From Macrolepiota albuminosa (Eukaryota; Basidiomycota; Agaricomycetes; Agaricales; Agaricaceae): 64,000 bases of DNA. Each line of letters starts with the position of its first letter. Positions within the stretch are counted from its first letter, which is position 1. The notes beneath the pieces were generated by a model. The model did no database searches, was not told the DNA's origin, and was given only the letters and a program-made list of their open reading frames with translations. The stretch is taken from the NCBI GenBank assembly GCA_027475525.1, contig JAMWFC010000058.1, positions 1 through 64,000 of the forward strand, read 5' to 3'. Below are positions 31,818 to 43,100 of the stretch, piece after piece. The position numbers and the translations under genes are program-made.

Positions 31818-32736
31818 TCAATGATAACATCTAGAAAACGTACTGGGGGGAAGGCTGCAGGGCCAACTATTCTTCGCGATGGCGCTTTCCCAGTTCTCAG
31901 AATCCGACCGGTAAAGGTCCATCGCAACTCTAGCATTTTCGACCTGAAACGATCAATCAGGCTTACGCATAAGCCACTGTGCGAAATGGCCTTGACTAAC
32001 TGGATGATGAGGGCCTTCTTGACAGCGCCGGCACATGAGCTGCCATGCTAACGTCTGAATGCCAATGACTTGATGGGGAGAGCGTAATGCGTTTTTAAAA
32101 GGCTAACAATCAAAGGTCAGGATCGCGGTGGCGTAGCCGCACGATATGACGGGGACGCATACTTTGTACAGTGCGACATCTCTTGTGTTGACGGCCATAT
32201 GAGGTATTCCAAGGACTATTACCAGGAAGATGTTGTCGTTGCAACTACAAAGATAACTGGTTTCCTTACCCGAGAGGTCGTTCCATGTGCCGTGTCCGAC
32301 AAGGATCTTCTTATCAAGAAGCTGTGCGATGTATTGTTGGACCGCTTGGAACGGCCAAGTGTTCCCTACAAGAAGCAATCTGAGTGCACCCTCGAATCGT
32401 CAGATTGTGGAGGCAAACCCGGAGTGAAGTCTTCGGCGGTTATTCCTGTCATCGCAGTTCGATAGTCGGTCACCTTTTTTAAGTACGTCAGTGGTTTTTA
32501 GACACAAAGATCAAGGACAGCATTCTACCGGCACGGTCGGAAGAACATATTTGTCGAAGATGATTCCCCCTCTATAGTCAATGAGAACAGCTCGTCTGAA
32601 AGAGGAATTGATACTTCTAGTTATAAAGCAGAAAATTACAGTCTTACGCGAGCATATGGGTCGTTCCTCCGGGACCTACACCGATGCTGGCGCAAGACAA
32701 AGCGACGAGAGTCTCACTTGAAGGAGGAACGGCCAT
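31818..32736 (-). CDS. DEDD-exonuclease-like protein lacking most catalytic acids
   Basis: Start MAVPPSSETLVALSCASIG at 32736. Spliced exons give MLARAVLIDYRGGIIFDKYVLPTVP, VTDYRTAMTGI, KKILVGHGTWNDLSVLGI, NTRDVALY and ENARVAMDLYRSDSENWE, ending at 31818. This is the layout of RNase T/REXO4-type 3'-5' exonucleases. The first motif, normally DCE, reads SCA, so both metal-binding acids are gone; the last, normally HxxxxD (VEDA), reads VENA. Only the middle aspartate (NDL) remains. I infer a pseudoenzyme or a decaying gene. Introns have plausible GT/AG ends and the frame has no stops. Terminal exon of the carrier lies 279 bp away, convergent. Confidence 0.75.
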
Positions 32737-32805
32737 TGGGGAAAAAGTGAGTAAGTAGAAAAAGGTCAACGAGATGGGATACCAAGTCGAGCTAATTTAT
32801 AGCTT

Positions 32806-33395
32806 GAAGAGACAAAGTTATTGCACCTTTTGTACCGTCATCTCCAGATTTTTCGTACGAGTTTGGGAATGGGTGTGACAGGGTTGAGCCTTGAGTCAAT
32901 GTTCGAAGATTTTCTTGGTGCGAAATTGACATCAAGCGAACGACGTCTTCTGGTGCCTTTCAAACAGGACGTTTAACAAGGTTTCCTGGAGGTGATTGAG
33001 AGTGTCGTAATTAGGGAGCAAGGGTTGATCGACACCAACGAAAAAGTGATCGTGGAAGTTACGGCTGGATTACGGGTGCGGAAGACCCCCCTCCCCTCCG
33101 GTACAATCGTGTGTACAGAAGAAAAAGAGGTATGAACAGCGATTGCAGGCAAGAACGCCAGTCGCCATCTAATTACCTGTAACCTTTCGTATAGAAGATC
33201 CCATTCGCCGCTCAAAATCTCAGGCAGGTGGCCAAGAAGATGTCAAGGGTAGATCAGTTTATCGTCGGTGAGCACAAAGATCTCGATTTCGGAGAGCTTT
33301 CGGGAGGACAAAAAGATTACGAAGGGCGGACACGTTACAAGGGCGGTAACGTTCGCAGGACCCTGACCGACCGACATCAATTGTTTATTACTTAG
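32806..33395 (+). pseudogene. Unidentified protein gene with one stop
   Basis: From 32806 a frame reads LEETKLLHLLYRHLQIF, GMGVTGLSLESMFEDFLG and SSERRLLVPFKQDV, meets TAA at 32974-32976 (one C-to-T change from CAA), then continues QGFLEVIESVVIREQGLID, TNEKVIVEVTAGLRVRKTP and EEKE. A plausible intron (about 33131-33196) leads to KIPFAAQNLRQVAKKM, VDQFIVGEHKDLDFGELSG and a stop at 33395. The protein-like quality across 550 bp suggests a real gene that has lost its function. I do not recognise the family, and its true start is unclear. Confidence 0.4.
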
Positions 33396-33695
33396 TCGTC
33401 GAACATAAGGTGACCAAGAACGGGTTTCCAGGCTAGATAACCGAGATTTTCAAAAAAGAAAAGACCCTGGCACCGCCTACATAGCATAATGCTGGCTGGA
33501 TTCGGACATGAGTGTCACACAAACGAACAACAAGCCAAGTCGCGGATCGCGTTGACAGAGAACTCGATTACATTACTCAGAGTTTCCTTCCCCTTCTGCC
33601 TCTTCCCGAATCAAGAAATATATGAATAAAATAAAATAAAATGTTGCGCGTTCGGTCACCTCATTCTAGACGCCATTCTTACTTCCGATACGTTA
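33396..33695. other. Intergenic; no gene seen
   Basis: Contains an ATAAAATAAAATAAAATG run near 33625. It probably holds the 3' end of the PPR-like gene. Confidence 0.5.
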
Positions 33696-35499
33696 TTATC
33701 TCATACGCTCGTACCTACGGACACGAGAAACCCGTTTGATAAGACTACACCACCACCGCTGTTCTCGTCCATAACGCCTGAAGATTGTCCGCATTCGCGG
33801 CCGTAAAAATTTCCGTCGCAGGGGCCGGGTGGCCGTCCCGGTCAGTCGTTGCATTAATCGCCACGTTGTATGAATCCGTCTAGCGGTCCGCTCAGCGGAA
33901 AGCATCTTGTTAACAATGTCCGTGCGTCCCTCCTTGAGAGCTAAATTAGCGACACGGCGCCTAACACGGCGATCTTCAGTTCGGTATCCATATTGAGACT
34001 TGAAGGCACGCATGACGTTGGCTGCGACCGTGCCACAACGCTTGGCGTGGTACAAGGGTGCAAGGAGAAGAAAGAGAGTTGTGGACGTGGGTCTAAGAGC
34101 AGGGTAGATGGAGAGCAACGAGACCATCATCCGACGAGTTTCGTAGAGACGTCGAAGGCCTCGCTGTGAGGACCACTTGGGTAGATGGAGAGCAACGAGA
34201 CCATCATCCGACGAGTTTCGTAGAGACGTCGAAGGCCTCGCTGTGAGGACCACTTGCGATGAGGATATGGAGAATGTCTAGGCATGTTCCATACCGCGAC
34301 ATACTCAATGGTTTAGGTAGACGTGTCAGATAGGTCTTGACAAAAGATAGAGCCTTGTCGGCTTGTCCAGCATGGAGCATTATCCATACGGTATGATAGA
34401 CGACTTTTGGTGGGGTCTTGGATAAATCGTGAGGTATGAGTGTCGGTCGATTATTCATTAGGGTATGATAACGTTCTGAATACAAATCAGATGGCTCGTC
34501 AGGCGACGGAGCCATGGATCCCAATGGCGTGGGGTTTTGCGCATCTGAATGCACGGCCTGCCGCTTCCGGCGTCGGACCCGAGTCGTACCGTACTTCAAA
34601 GTCCTGAAAAACTGCATCCAGATAGAAAGCGGGAGTGTCTCAGAGACTTTGGCAGCGATTTTGTCTCCTTCATACTTCATGGCATTTCTACGAGATAACA
34701 TGTCCATCGATTCCCTCCAAGCCTTGTCCCACATACCGGACTGAACCAACCATCGTACTCTTAAATTCCACGTCTCAAGGTTACCACGTACATTGTCGAG
34801 ACGCATAGAGTGAAGGAGCCATCTGACGGTGCCATAACACGCCGTGCGTATTGCTAAAGATATCAGCAGATTATACGAACGCGTCGAGCGAAGACCGGGA
34901 TGTAGATCATGGTAATCGAGAAGGACGGGGAGAGATGAGGGAGGATGGCGCGTACGAAGGAGGCGCAATAGATTCTGATAGAGCGATGAAGAGCTCTTTG
35001 CCAGTGGGAAACGGGTGGACCCACGATCGAACTCGACACCAGAATCGGATGAGGCAACAGTGGTTCCGACAATTGACGTGAGATCAGAGTCGGCTGAACA
35101 CTCTGGAAAATCTAGCTCTGGAGGAGCATCACAGTGGGGCCGCAAGTCTGAGTCAGAGACGGCGTCTGGGTCAAAATAGACGACATGTGGTGAGGCACCA
35201 GGGGGAGAAGACCGTCTGGGTGTACACGTAGAGGTATGAGAAGGGGCGGCGGGGACTTGGCGGCGTTGTAGGTACTTTACGACAGTAATATCCGGTGGTT
35301 TTACCAGTAGGCTAGGGAGAGTAATGGTGTCAAATATAGTTGAAAAAGAATGGGGCTGTAAAGACCTTGGAACGGGGCGAGGAGGTAGGACTGCTGGTGC
35401 GCTAGAGGCACTGCGAACCCAAGCACGAGCGGCAGCAGCCTGGAGCGCCGCAGAGAAAGATAGGGCGCTTGGAAGCAGGCCAATTTGACGATGGTGCAT
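33696..35499 (-). CDS. PPR-like mitochondrial protein
   Basis: Start MHHRQIGLLPSALSFSAAL at 35499; the N-terminus is rich in Ala, Arg and Ser with no acids, as in mitochondrial targeting. The middle has helical pairs typical of pentatricopeptide-like proteins (RSYNLLISLAIRTACYGTVR; NLRVRWLVQSGMWDKAWRES; VVYHTVWIMLHAGQADKAL). A 77-bp duplication at 34102-34255 breaks the frame; removing one copy and adding a base joins ILIA to KWSSQRGLRRLYETRRMMV. The C-terminus is very basic (RRKFLRPRMRTIFRRYGREQ), suggesting RNA binding. Family membership is by architecture, not by a firm repeat match. Tail-to-head with the Cut8 gene. Confidence 0.55.
34102..34255. repeat. 77-bp perfect tandem duplication D
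   Basis: Copies 34102-34178 and 34179-34255, in the PPR-like gene. One copy plus one base restores the frame. Confidence 0.97.
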
Positions 35500-35583
35500 G
35501 CATGTGCAACCAGCGGTCTGTTCTCAAATTTTTGCGATCACACCACAACCAAACATAACAAATCATAGATCCAAGCTGTAAAG

Positions 35584-36789
35584 TCAATATTCGTCCATTA
35601 CATGTCCTGTCCGCCCAATCAGCCATCCAACCTTGAGCACCCATAGATCCCGCGTCCGCCGCATCACGTCCGACCCATCCATTACTTTTGCATCTGCCAT
35701 TTCATCCAGCGCCCGTCCCCATTGCTGCACCGTCTCGCTACCAAACATCCCGCCAGACCGATTGACAATCTCATCTACCCGCAGAACCCACGCCTTCCAC
35801 TCTTCTGACAGCCGGGGAAACAGCTGTGGCACAAGTTCAGACTGCGCGAGTGCAGGCTGCGAGATGATGTGATTCGTCACTGTACACAAGAACGAAAATG
35901 TCTCCGACGGGTGTGATTTGTCCTTCAGGAGAGCAGTAGAATGGTTTGACAATGAATGGGACTCGGCAGGGAGGGAGGAAAAGTACGGTAGATATGTGAA
36001 ACACGCAGCGACGAACTCGGCGATACATGGTCGGAGTCTGGAAATGACATAAGAGTCGCGCATGCCACCAGCATTGTGAGAGGAAAAAGTAGGAGTATTT
36101 GTATTAGCAGGCCGTCCAAATCCAAAGGACGGCTGGGAAAAACTTGATGAGTAGGGGTAGGCCTCACGCAGCTTCTTGGCTGACTGAGCAAGAGCCTGTG
36201 TTGCAGTTTCGAGGGTCGGCCGAGGTATCAGACGCAGTATCGTTGCTTTCAAAGAGGGCTGTGCATCGAGAAGAGATGTAAGCAAGGGAAGGAGCGACTG
36301 CGCCGGGAGGCTCGCTAGTACGATCGCTCATTAGGGACAACGTCCACAAGGAAAGACTGATGACTCACCTAATAAAACACCAACGTCGACATCGAGGTCA
36401 TCTGCACCAGAAGGTGCTTTGTTTTCCTTGAACTCTGTATCGTCTTTGGATGAGGAATCCGTCTGGGGCAGGACGCGCGCGCGCTTGGGTGCAGCACGCT
36501 TTGGTCGCTCTGGAGTTGGACTGCGGTCCATGGATGCATCGCGGGCAGTGAGAGAGTCGTCCTCGCCTTCATGGCGGCGCTTCTGTGCACGGGCAAGTGA
36601 GTGATGGTTTACAGACGAGGCAAGCTGCTGGAAAGCAGCAAGGTTGGTATGGCCCGGGGTGGAGGCGGGCTGCCATGCTGCAGGAGCCATGGCAGACGAC
36701 GAGGAGGCGAGGGCAAAGCCAAAGCCAAAGGAAGGCGGGGCATTGGGGACAGGCAGAAGGTCAATGCGGTGCTGCAGAACGTTCGCCAT
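35584..36789 (-). CDS. STS1: Cut8/STS1-type nuclear proteasome tether
   Basis: The Cut8/STS1 family tethers the 26S proteasome to the nucleus and nuclear envelope. Start MANVLQHRIDLLPVPNAPPS at 36789; the first exon has a basic bipartite nuclear signal (AQKRRHEGE, PKRAAPKRAR). One intron (about 36312-36368) leads to the family core LLPLLTSLLDAQPSLKATIL, IPRPTLETATQAL and AYPYSS, then a helical domain ending GRTGHVMDEY at 35584. The family's characteristic core is well preserved. The upstream neighbour on the other side is a gene-free stretch. Confidence 0.85.
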
Positions 36790-37304
36790 CAAGCCACTCC
36801 CTCCGTCTCTCTGCCGCCCATCCCCTCAATCACGTGACTCCCGGCTCTAACCGCCATCCCTTAAATTTTCCACATTCTCTTTCTTTTCTCTTTGTCCTCT
36901 CTTTCTCCCAGGTGAGCACCTTCTCTTGCGCCGTGACGAGACCATATGAATCGCTACTTCGAAGCCAATGGCTTATGAACGTCTTTTTATACCCAAATTT
37001 CCGAGCGCAATCATTATCATTGGCGCTCTTATGCTCATTGTTTCTTCCAACAGGTCCGCCTCTTGCTTGTCGTCCTTCATTGTGAGTCTCGCCTTCTTAC
37101 CAACACGGATGATGCACAATATAGAAGTCAAGCACTGACCTTGTCTCAAGGACAAGTGTTGATGATCATCCATGCTAATACTGACCTCCATTTTCTTACC
37201 GTTTATGCGAACCATCATCTAATGCATCTCTCACCAGGTCTACTTGTCCTCTTATACAAATGTATTAGTCTCAATACCGCGAAATAGTATACTGTCTGTG
37301 TTCT
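36790..37304. other. Intergenic; no gene seen
   Basis: A CT-rich stretch at 36870-36915 looks like a promoter leader for the Cut8 side or a small unrecognised transcript. No coding frame is convincing. Confidence 0.4.
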
Positions 37305-40185
37305 CTAGTACTGCCAGAAGATGTTCGCTGCCCACATCGTGCCAATCCCAATAAACAACTTTGTCTTTACTCCGTATCCTTCACTTTTGCCCTGCCATAT
37401 ACGGAAGCTTCGTGTTCGTGGAGGTGAAGCAGAGCCCTCAGCCAGGCGATCGATCCATCGTGGTGTATCGTGCTCTGAAGGTTCATCTTTTTGTGAGTTG
37501 TGTAATCCAAGAGGTATAGATGTAGCTCCATTAGAACTTGAAACATCAGTATCGCGATGATCTGACGATGCGGTCGCGGTGCCAGAAGATGTGTTAGGAA
37601 GTGGAAGTGAGGACGGTTTGGCCGTGCCGCTACAGATCCAACTCGTAATTGTTGTCGTCGCCCGCGCCATTTGATCTGACACGTAGACGAACATGACCGT
37701 CGATAAAACAAAATTGACAGGCCGCCAGGCCGTTCCGCCCGCGCCATTTGATCTGACACGTAGACGAACATGACCGTCGATAAAACAAAATTGACAGGCC
37801 GCCAGGCCGTTCTGGAATGACGAGGAGAACGCCTTTTGTGTCGCCTGCTAACCACAAATGATATTGGATGATGAATGTCTCCAGTGAACATCTTCCAATG
37901 AAAGCGAATGCTGATGATGATGCTGAACGCAAGATGACACTCGCGTTCCTAAGGACCGCAAAAGCCAAAATGGGTATCCAGGATATGTACGGGTGCCAAA
38001 GATTGTACGTGAATTTGGATTCCTGGAAGAGTTCAAAGGCAAAGAACCATACAATGCATAGAGCCGACAAGGCTATCGATACTTTGGTGGTAACAGCCCA
38101 ATAAGGATGCTCTGTCAAGCGATTGTCGCGAATCTTGATAACAGCTATAGCAGCCAACATCCCGATGTAAACAATCCAGAGGTCGAGGGTTACACGGAAA
38201 TTCCACTCGCGTGCCGACCAGTGAATCCCGCATAAACGGTTCAGGATGCTAAAGAGCATTTCCAGGAGCCATTTCTCTTTCATGAACAATGTAAAGAGGC
38301 TCGCGGAAACAAAAACCTTGCCGAGGACGAAAGAAGTCCGGTCGTTGTATCGAGATCCAACAGACATCGTGGTATAAACGATGAGGTACCACATAGAAAC
38401 GAGGGGCGAGAAATAGTAGGAGATGTAATCCGTGTTCATTGTATATGCAAGCACCAAAGTTAGAAGATTCAATCGAACCATGACCTGATGGTATTGGTTA
38501 TGCGTCAATGTCTTTACACGAAACCAAACTTACCTGAGCAACGCGAAGAAATCCAAAATCTGCTTTTCGTAGATAAAACGTGGTATGACCATATCCTGTC
38601 ATAAAAAGATACGATGCCACCAAAACCCGAATGGGATTGTAGATGCCGGAGATTTTCGAAGCTCCTAGATAATGATATATGAGGATAGCGACTACATTCA
38701 GCCCATTAGTCTCAAAATATATGCTAAATTGCAGGAAGCTGCCTACGTTGCATCCAACCCTTCCACTCATCTGTCTGTTCTCTATTCATAAAACCCAAGT
38801 CTTTGTCGCTACGCTTGATCGTAGCAAGGCCCACAGAAAGTGCTACCAGGCACAAAAACGTAAAAGTCCAAGGATTGAAATGCTTCTGCTCTTTCAGCCA
38901 TAACCCAGATCGATCAGCAAAGAAGGTAAGAGCAACACCAAAGCTAAAGACAAGCGCTGGATTTTGTGTCTCTTTGAGCCATGAGGTCTGCTTCGAGCCT
39001 GACGCAGAAAGATTAGCTCGAGGTCAAAGTATAATAGGGTGAACTCTTGCCTGCTCGGTGGGAAAGAAAAGCGAGTATTGGGCCCCAAGAAAAGATGATA
39101 AGCAATATCGAAAGATGTAAAAGGGAAGGCCAAGGATATGTATTGCAACACGTTTTATCCAATGGGAATTGCTTAGGCATGAGATTGTTACATCTTAGAT
39201 TAAGAAGGATCTGAGCTTGAGTCTTGACAATTGCGCTGGAGAAATGCAAACCGTCCTCTGTTTGTGAGGGCATTAGCATTTCATTAAACACGAGCGGAAG
39301 CGACACTGGTGAGGTAGGTCTGCTCGAGAAAGGTAAACCAGAGTATGGTGGATGGATCCGATGCTTCAGGTCAGAATTCATGGCGTCAATATCTGATAAA
39401 TGCATCGACAGGGCACGTTCCTGGGTCAACTTTGACGGAACGACTTGCTCGACAGGCAATACAACAATTTGGTCTGCAGGCCTCACCGGGCCTTTGATCA
39501 TTTCAGCTAAAAGATGTTCCATGTTGACTTCCCATGATGGCAAACCACCTGAGGAATTAGAATATCGGAGGTACCAGAGTCCGGAGCCGAGAACCAAAAG
39601 CGCCGGGCGGTGTGTATCGTCTCTCGCTGACCGTACAACGTCGAGTGTATGGGTACTATTAAGAAAGGGGTCCCAGAAGAAAGATACAGAATTGCCGTTC
39701 CCAACAGTCAAAGTATGATTTGCGTGCTTTTTTCCATCTTGAACCGGTGCCGGAGGTAATGATGGATCTATAAGGTGAGCTAGTTGGAAGAATAATGTCC
39801 GCGCGACCGAATCTCCGATGAATACTACAGGCTTGGATTCAAGACATGATGTTGCCTGTGTTGGATTGTAATTGTAAAGCATGCAACCTGACGAGGTAAG
39901 TGCTCATCAAGGTGTACACACTACACATGGACGACCGACTCACCATCGGGTTGCCAGTTTTTCAAACCTGTATCTAACCAACTCCCTCTATTGAGTAATT
40001 GTCCGCAGCGTGTGTAATCTGCCCAATCTATTTTAGAGTATCAGAGTCTCGCAATATGTATTACATGGAATCGACCTGCCAAAGGCAATGTATCTTGCCA
40101 TTCCAGCAAAAACAGCCAGAGCTGTGACGAACATGCCCACGGACTGCAGCCATGACGGGTTCAAAGAGAGGGAGGGCGAGCCCAT
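37305..40185 (-). CDS. CAS1: Cas1-type polysaccharide O-acetyltransferase, multi-pass membrane protein
   Basis: The family (Cryptococcus Cas1, human CASD1) O-acetylates glycans in the Golgi. Start [16 protein letters not shown] at 40185, then a membrane anchor. The lumenal SGNH/GDSL-like domain has the nucleophile block [14 protein letters not shown] (about 39820) and the closing DGLHFSS (about 39245), supplying the Ser and Asp-His of the triad. About ten membrane segments follow, in exons between 39160 and 37630 ([49 protein letters not shown]). A 77-bp duplication at 37659-37812 breaks the frame; collapsing it with one added base gives [15 protein letters not shown]. The end is at 37305. 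Exon edges are approximate. Confidence 0.85.
37659..37812. repeat. 77-bp perfect tandem duplication E
   Basis: Copies 37659-37735 and 37736-37812, in the Cas1-type gene. One copy plus one base restores the frame. Confidence 0.97.
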
Positions 40186-40691
40186 TTTGTTGCCTTAAGG
40201 AGTGACCTTTTCGTTATAGATGTGTTAACATAAAGGCGCATAACTTAATGGTAGCCAAGATGAAGCATACTTATGTAAACAACTATATTTCTGGAGCATT
40301 TTGGAGCACTCAAGGTGGGATTTTTGAGGGACCGGTTTTTACAGGCTTGTAATGTCAAAAGTGTTGTATCCATTCGTTCTTTACCTCATCATGTCACAAC
40401 TCGAAACGAAAAAAGAAAGACAAGAAAGACTCTTCAAAAGACATGACTAGCTAATAAATCGACAACAGTCAATTAGATATTTTCGTTGACCATGATAACT
40501 GTTCGCAAAACGTCCAGGTGAGGGTGTGTGCAAGCGTATTATCGAAAGCAAGTAAGTCCGAAGTATTATAAAGGGACCAGCAGCAATTCTGCACTAATAT
40601 TTTCGGGACAGTCATTAGTCGTTGCGCACATGAGTCAATTGAGGTTTGTAATTCCTTCAAGGGATTTGAGTTAGCATAAATCGTGATCTAT
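40186..40691. other. Intergenic; no gene seen
   Basis: The promoter side of the Cas1-type gene and 3' flank of the rhomboid gene. No coding frame is supported. Confidence 0.5.
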
Positions 40692-42791
40692 TTATAGGAT
40701 AGATAAGTATACCTGTCCTGTAGAAACGTCAGAACCATGGTTGAAGCAATAAACTGGATAACATACCCTTGACAATGGTTATTCGCTGAAGTAGGAATGC
40801 ATGATAGGTATCGACACCAAGTGCACGCTGATCATGCGATATGAAAGGAGATGACAGAGAAGGAGATATAATCTTACCAGCATAAGGATTTGAACTATAG
40901 AAATTGCGTATTAGGACAATGAAGAGGACCACAGTCAAAGGTATCGCAATGATGCGGAAGAACCACATAATGAATCTGTGGCGTTTCGTTGTACTGATCA
41001 CAGGATAAAACGTCGTTCCAACCAGTAGACCCATTAAAAACCCTCCCAAGTGTGCTTCAGAATAAATTAGGTGACTACGATAGGACCCTTGAGTGATAAA
41101 AACGAACCGAAATTGTCCACATCTGAAGTCAAAAAAACATGAGAAATAGAATAGTATGGAGAACGGCTAGTCCTTACAAGGTATGAAGCCTATAGCAAAA
41201 CCAACCAATAATTCAATGGTCATGAACACAAGCTGAATCGATGACAACAGACTGCTTCAAAGTCAGAGAGATAGAGAGACAATGCTTACCTTCCTTCCAG
41301 GCCGATATTGGTATTTCCAGTGTGCAAAGAGATCCACCCACGTAACCTAACGACAATCAAATAAAGCGTACGTCAGGGTGAGAATAACTCAAACGTACCG
41401 CCAATGTTCCAAATATTGCGCCACTTGCACCAACGGAGGGCACACCGACAAGAGCAAAATTACCACCGAGGACATTTCTAGAGAGCGATTAACATGCGTA
41501 GAAGCACAGACACCTTCGAGATTTACCCAAAGATTCCAGCAGCGAAGTATGTAATGAAGAATCCAGCAGAGCCCATCTCTCGTTCAATCTGTGGCACAAA
41601 ATTCAATACAAAAAGGAATCTAAATGAGATACACAGACTTGTGCGGAGAGAGTGACTTGAGCAAGCATGTTGAGGAGGATATGTATGATTCCGGCATGCA
41701 AGAAGATCGGTGTTATGAATCTGCAAACGAGTTCAAAGAGCAAAGGAATTTGATTATCGGCCAGTGACTAACCTGAACCATTGGTTAGGATTACCGTCAG
41801 GAAAACCTTACAAGGTCGTCGGTATGAAGCAATAAAAAGAATGCTATGGACGTTACCACCAAATCCACAGATATCTTCCAAGGGGCATGTTACAGTAGGT
41901 GGATTCGCGGTGTTATTAAGGCCTATGTGTATAATGAGTATATGAGAGAGCGCCCACCGACTTGACATTCTCACATCCAAATTTGGTCGCAAGTGGAACC
42001 TCGGAGACTAGTTTCATGCAGGGAGGAAAGCGTGCACCAACGTGTATCAGAGCATCAGAAGATGGTCCAAGCATCGGGTTCACGACGGGCTGAGCGAGAG
42101 AAATGGCTTGAAAATTGTAGTGTCAATAGACATAGTTGACATACCTTCAGCGATATAGGTGTGCCCTGTTCTCTGTTGTTGACAACCAATTCGTAGATGA
42201 AGACGCAAATCATTACAACGGTCAACGTCCATACTCAAGATTCCAAAATTGAGCATACAAATCGTCTCGAGCGTGACGAAAGCCTACCAACAAATGGATA
42301 CCTCTGTCGTCCTATTCCTCGCTTTTTGTTTTCTATCCTTTGCTCGATTGGGTACCTCCCTTGCGCCAAGTACTTTGCTAGCGAAGATTTCTTGTCCATA
42401 GACCCATCCGTAACAGCAGGTTCAGCATATTCTTTGGTAATGGAAGTCAACATTAATTAATAGGGGTATTCAAAAGGACAATACCTAGGTCTTGATAGTG
42501 TGAGGGACGGCCGGTATCTGCCGCATTATGCACGAGAGATGCTTGTGAGTCGTTTGCATGTTTGGACTGAAAGGCGTGGTAGTCATAGCCATCAGACAAT
42601 GGTCTTATCCTGTCGTCGCTTGGTTGTTGAAAGAAGGGCGGGCGGGCAGCTGCATCAGAAGGGCTAGGAATACCCTGCTTATAGGTATAGGTATGAGGAT
42701 CTGGTCGAGGGGAGTCGTGTGGGTTGACAAGCCCTGAGTCGCCGTAGTAGTTAGGCGGTTGAGCTTTCTCGTCCTGACTGGTCAGAATCAT
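40692..42791 (-). CDS. Rhomboid intramembrane serine protease
   Basis: Start MILTSQDEKAQPPNYYGD at 42791; a long cytosolic Pro/Ser/Tyr-rich N-terminus leads to several exons. Membrane motifs are typical of secretory-pathway rhomboids: WTLTVVMICVFIYELVVNN, the loop PNQWFRFITPIFLHAG, IHILLNMLAQ (conserved Asn), GASGAIFG (catalytic Ser) and NFAHLGGFLMGLLVG (catalytic His). After the last helices a cysteine-rich tail (CTWCRYLSCIPTS) is seen near 40830-40790 and the protein ends at 40692. All catalytic residues are present. The substrate is unknown. Splice edges are approximate. Confidence 0.85.
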
Positions 42792-43100
42792 ATCAAATGG
42801 AATAGGTTGCTTTCAACCAGCAACAGTCTGTCGAGCTAGAGGAAGAGGAAGAACAAGACAGAGATGTGTAGCTATAAATCCGTCGTTCGAGGCCGCAGCT
42901 TGATCCTGTCATAATCTGCACCGCCTCCGCTGAGGCATGGTTGCCAGTACGCAAATCACGCGTTTAAATTTCTGAATCCGGATTTAAGAGTACATACACA
43001 TTCGAGTCATGATAACATGCAGACATAACTAAACTAAATCTATGGAGAATATGTAGGTATCGGTACTATACAAGGTTTGATGTGTCAGTCTTAGGCTTCG
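42792..43100. other. Intergenic between the rhomboid and ankyrin-DIL genes
   Basis: About 310 bp holding the rhomboid promoter and the 3' end of the next gene. Nothing else seen. Confidence 0.5.

Noticed and set aside
34204..34253. Premature stop in the PPR-like gene as a true pseudogene
   Set aside because: The stop lies inside duplication D; collapsing it with one added base gives a continuous protein.
36893..37290. Small spliced plus-strand gene between Cut8 and Cas1-type genes
   Set aside because: GT/AG-like pairs exist, but no frame continues across them with protein-like composition.
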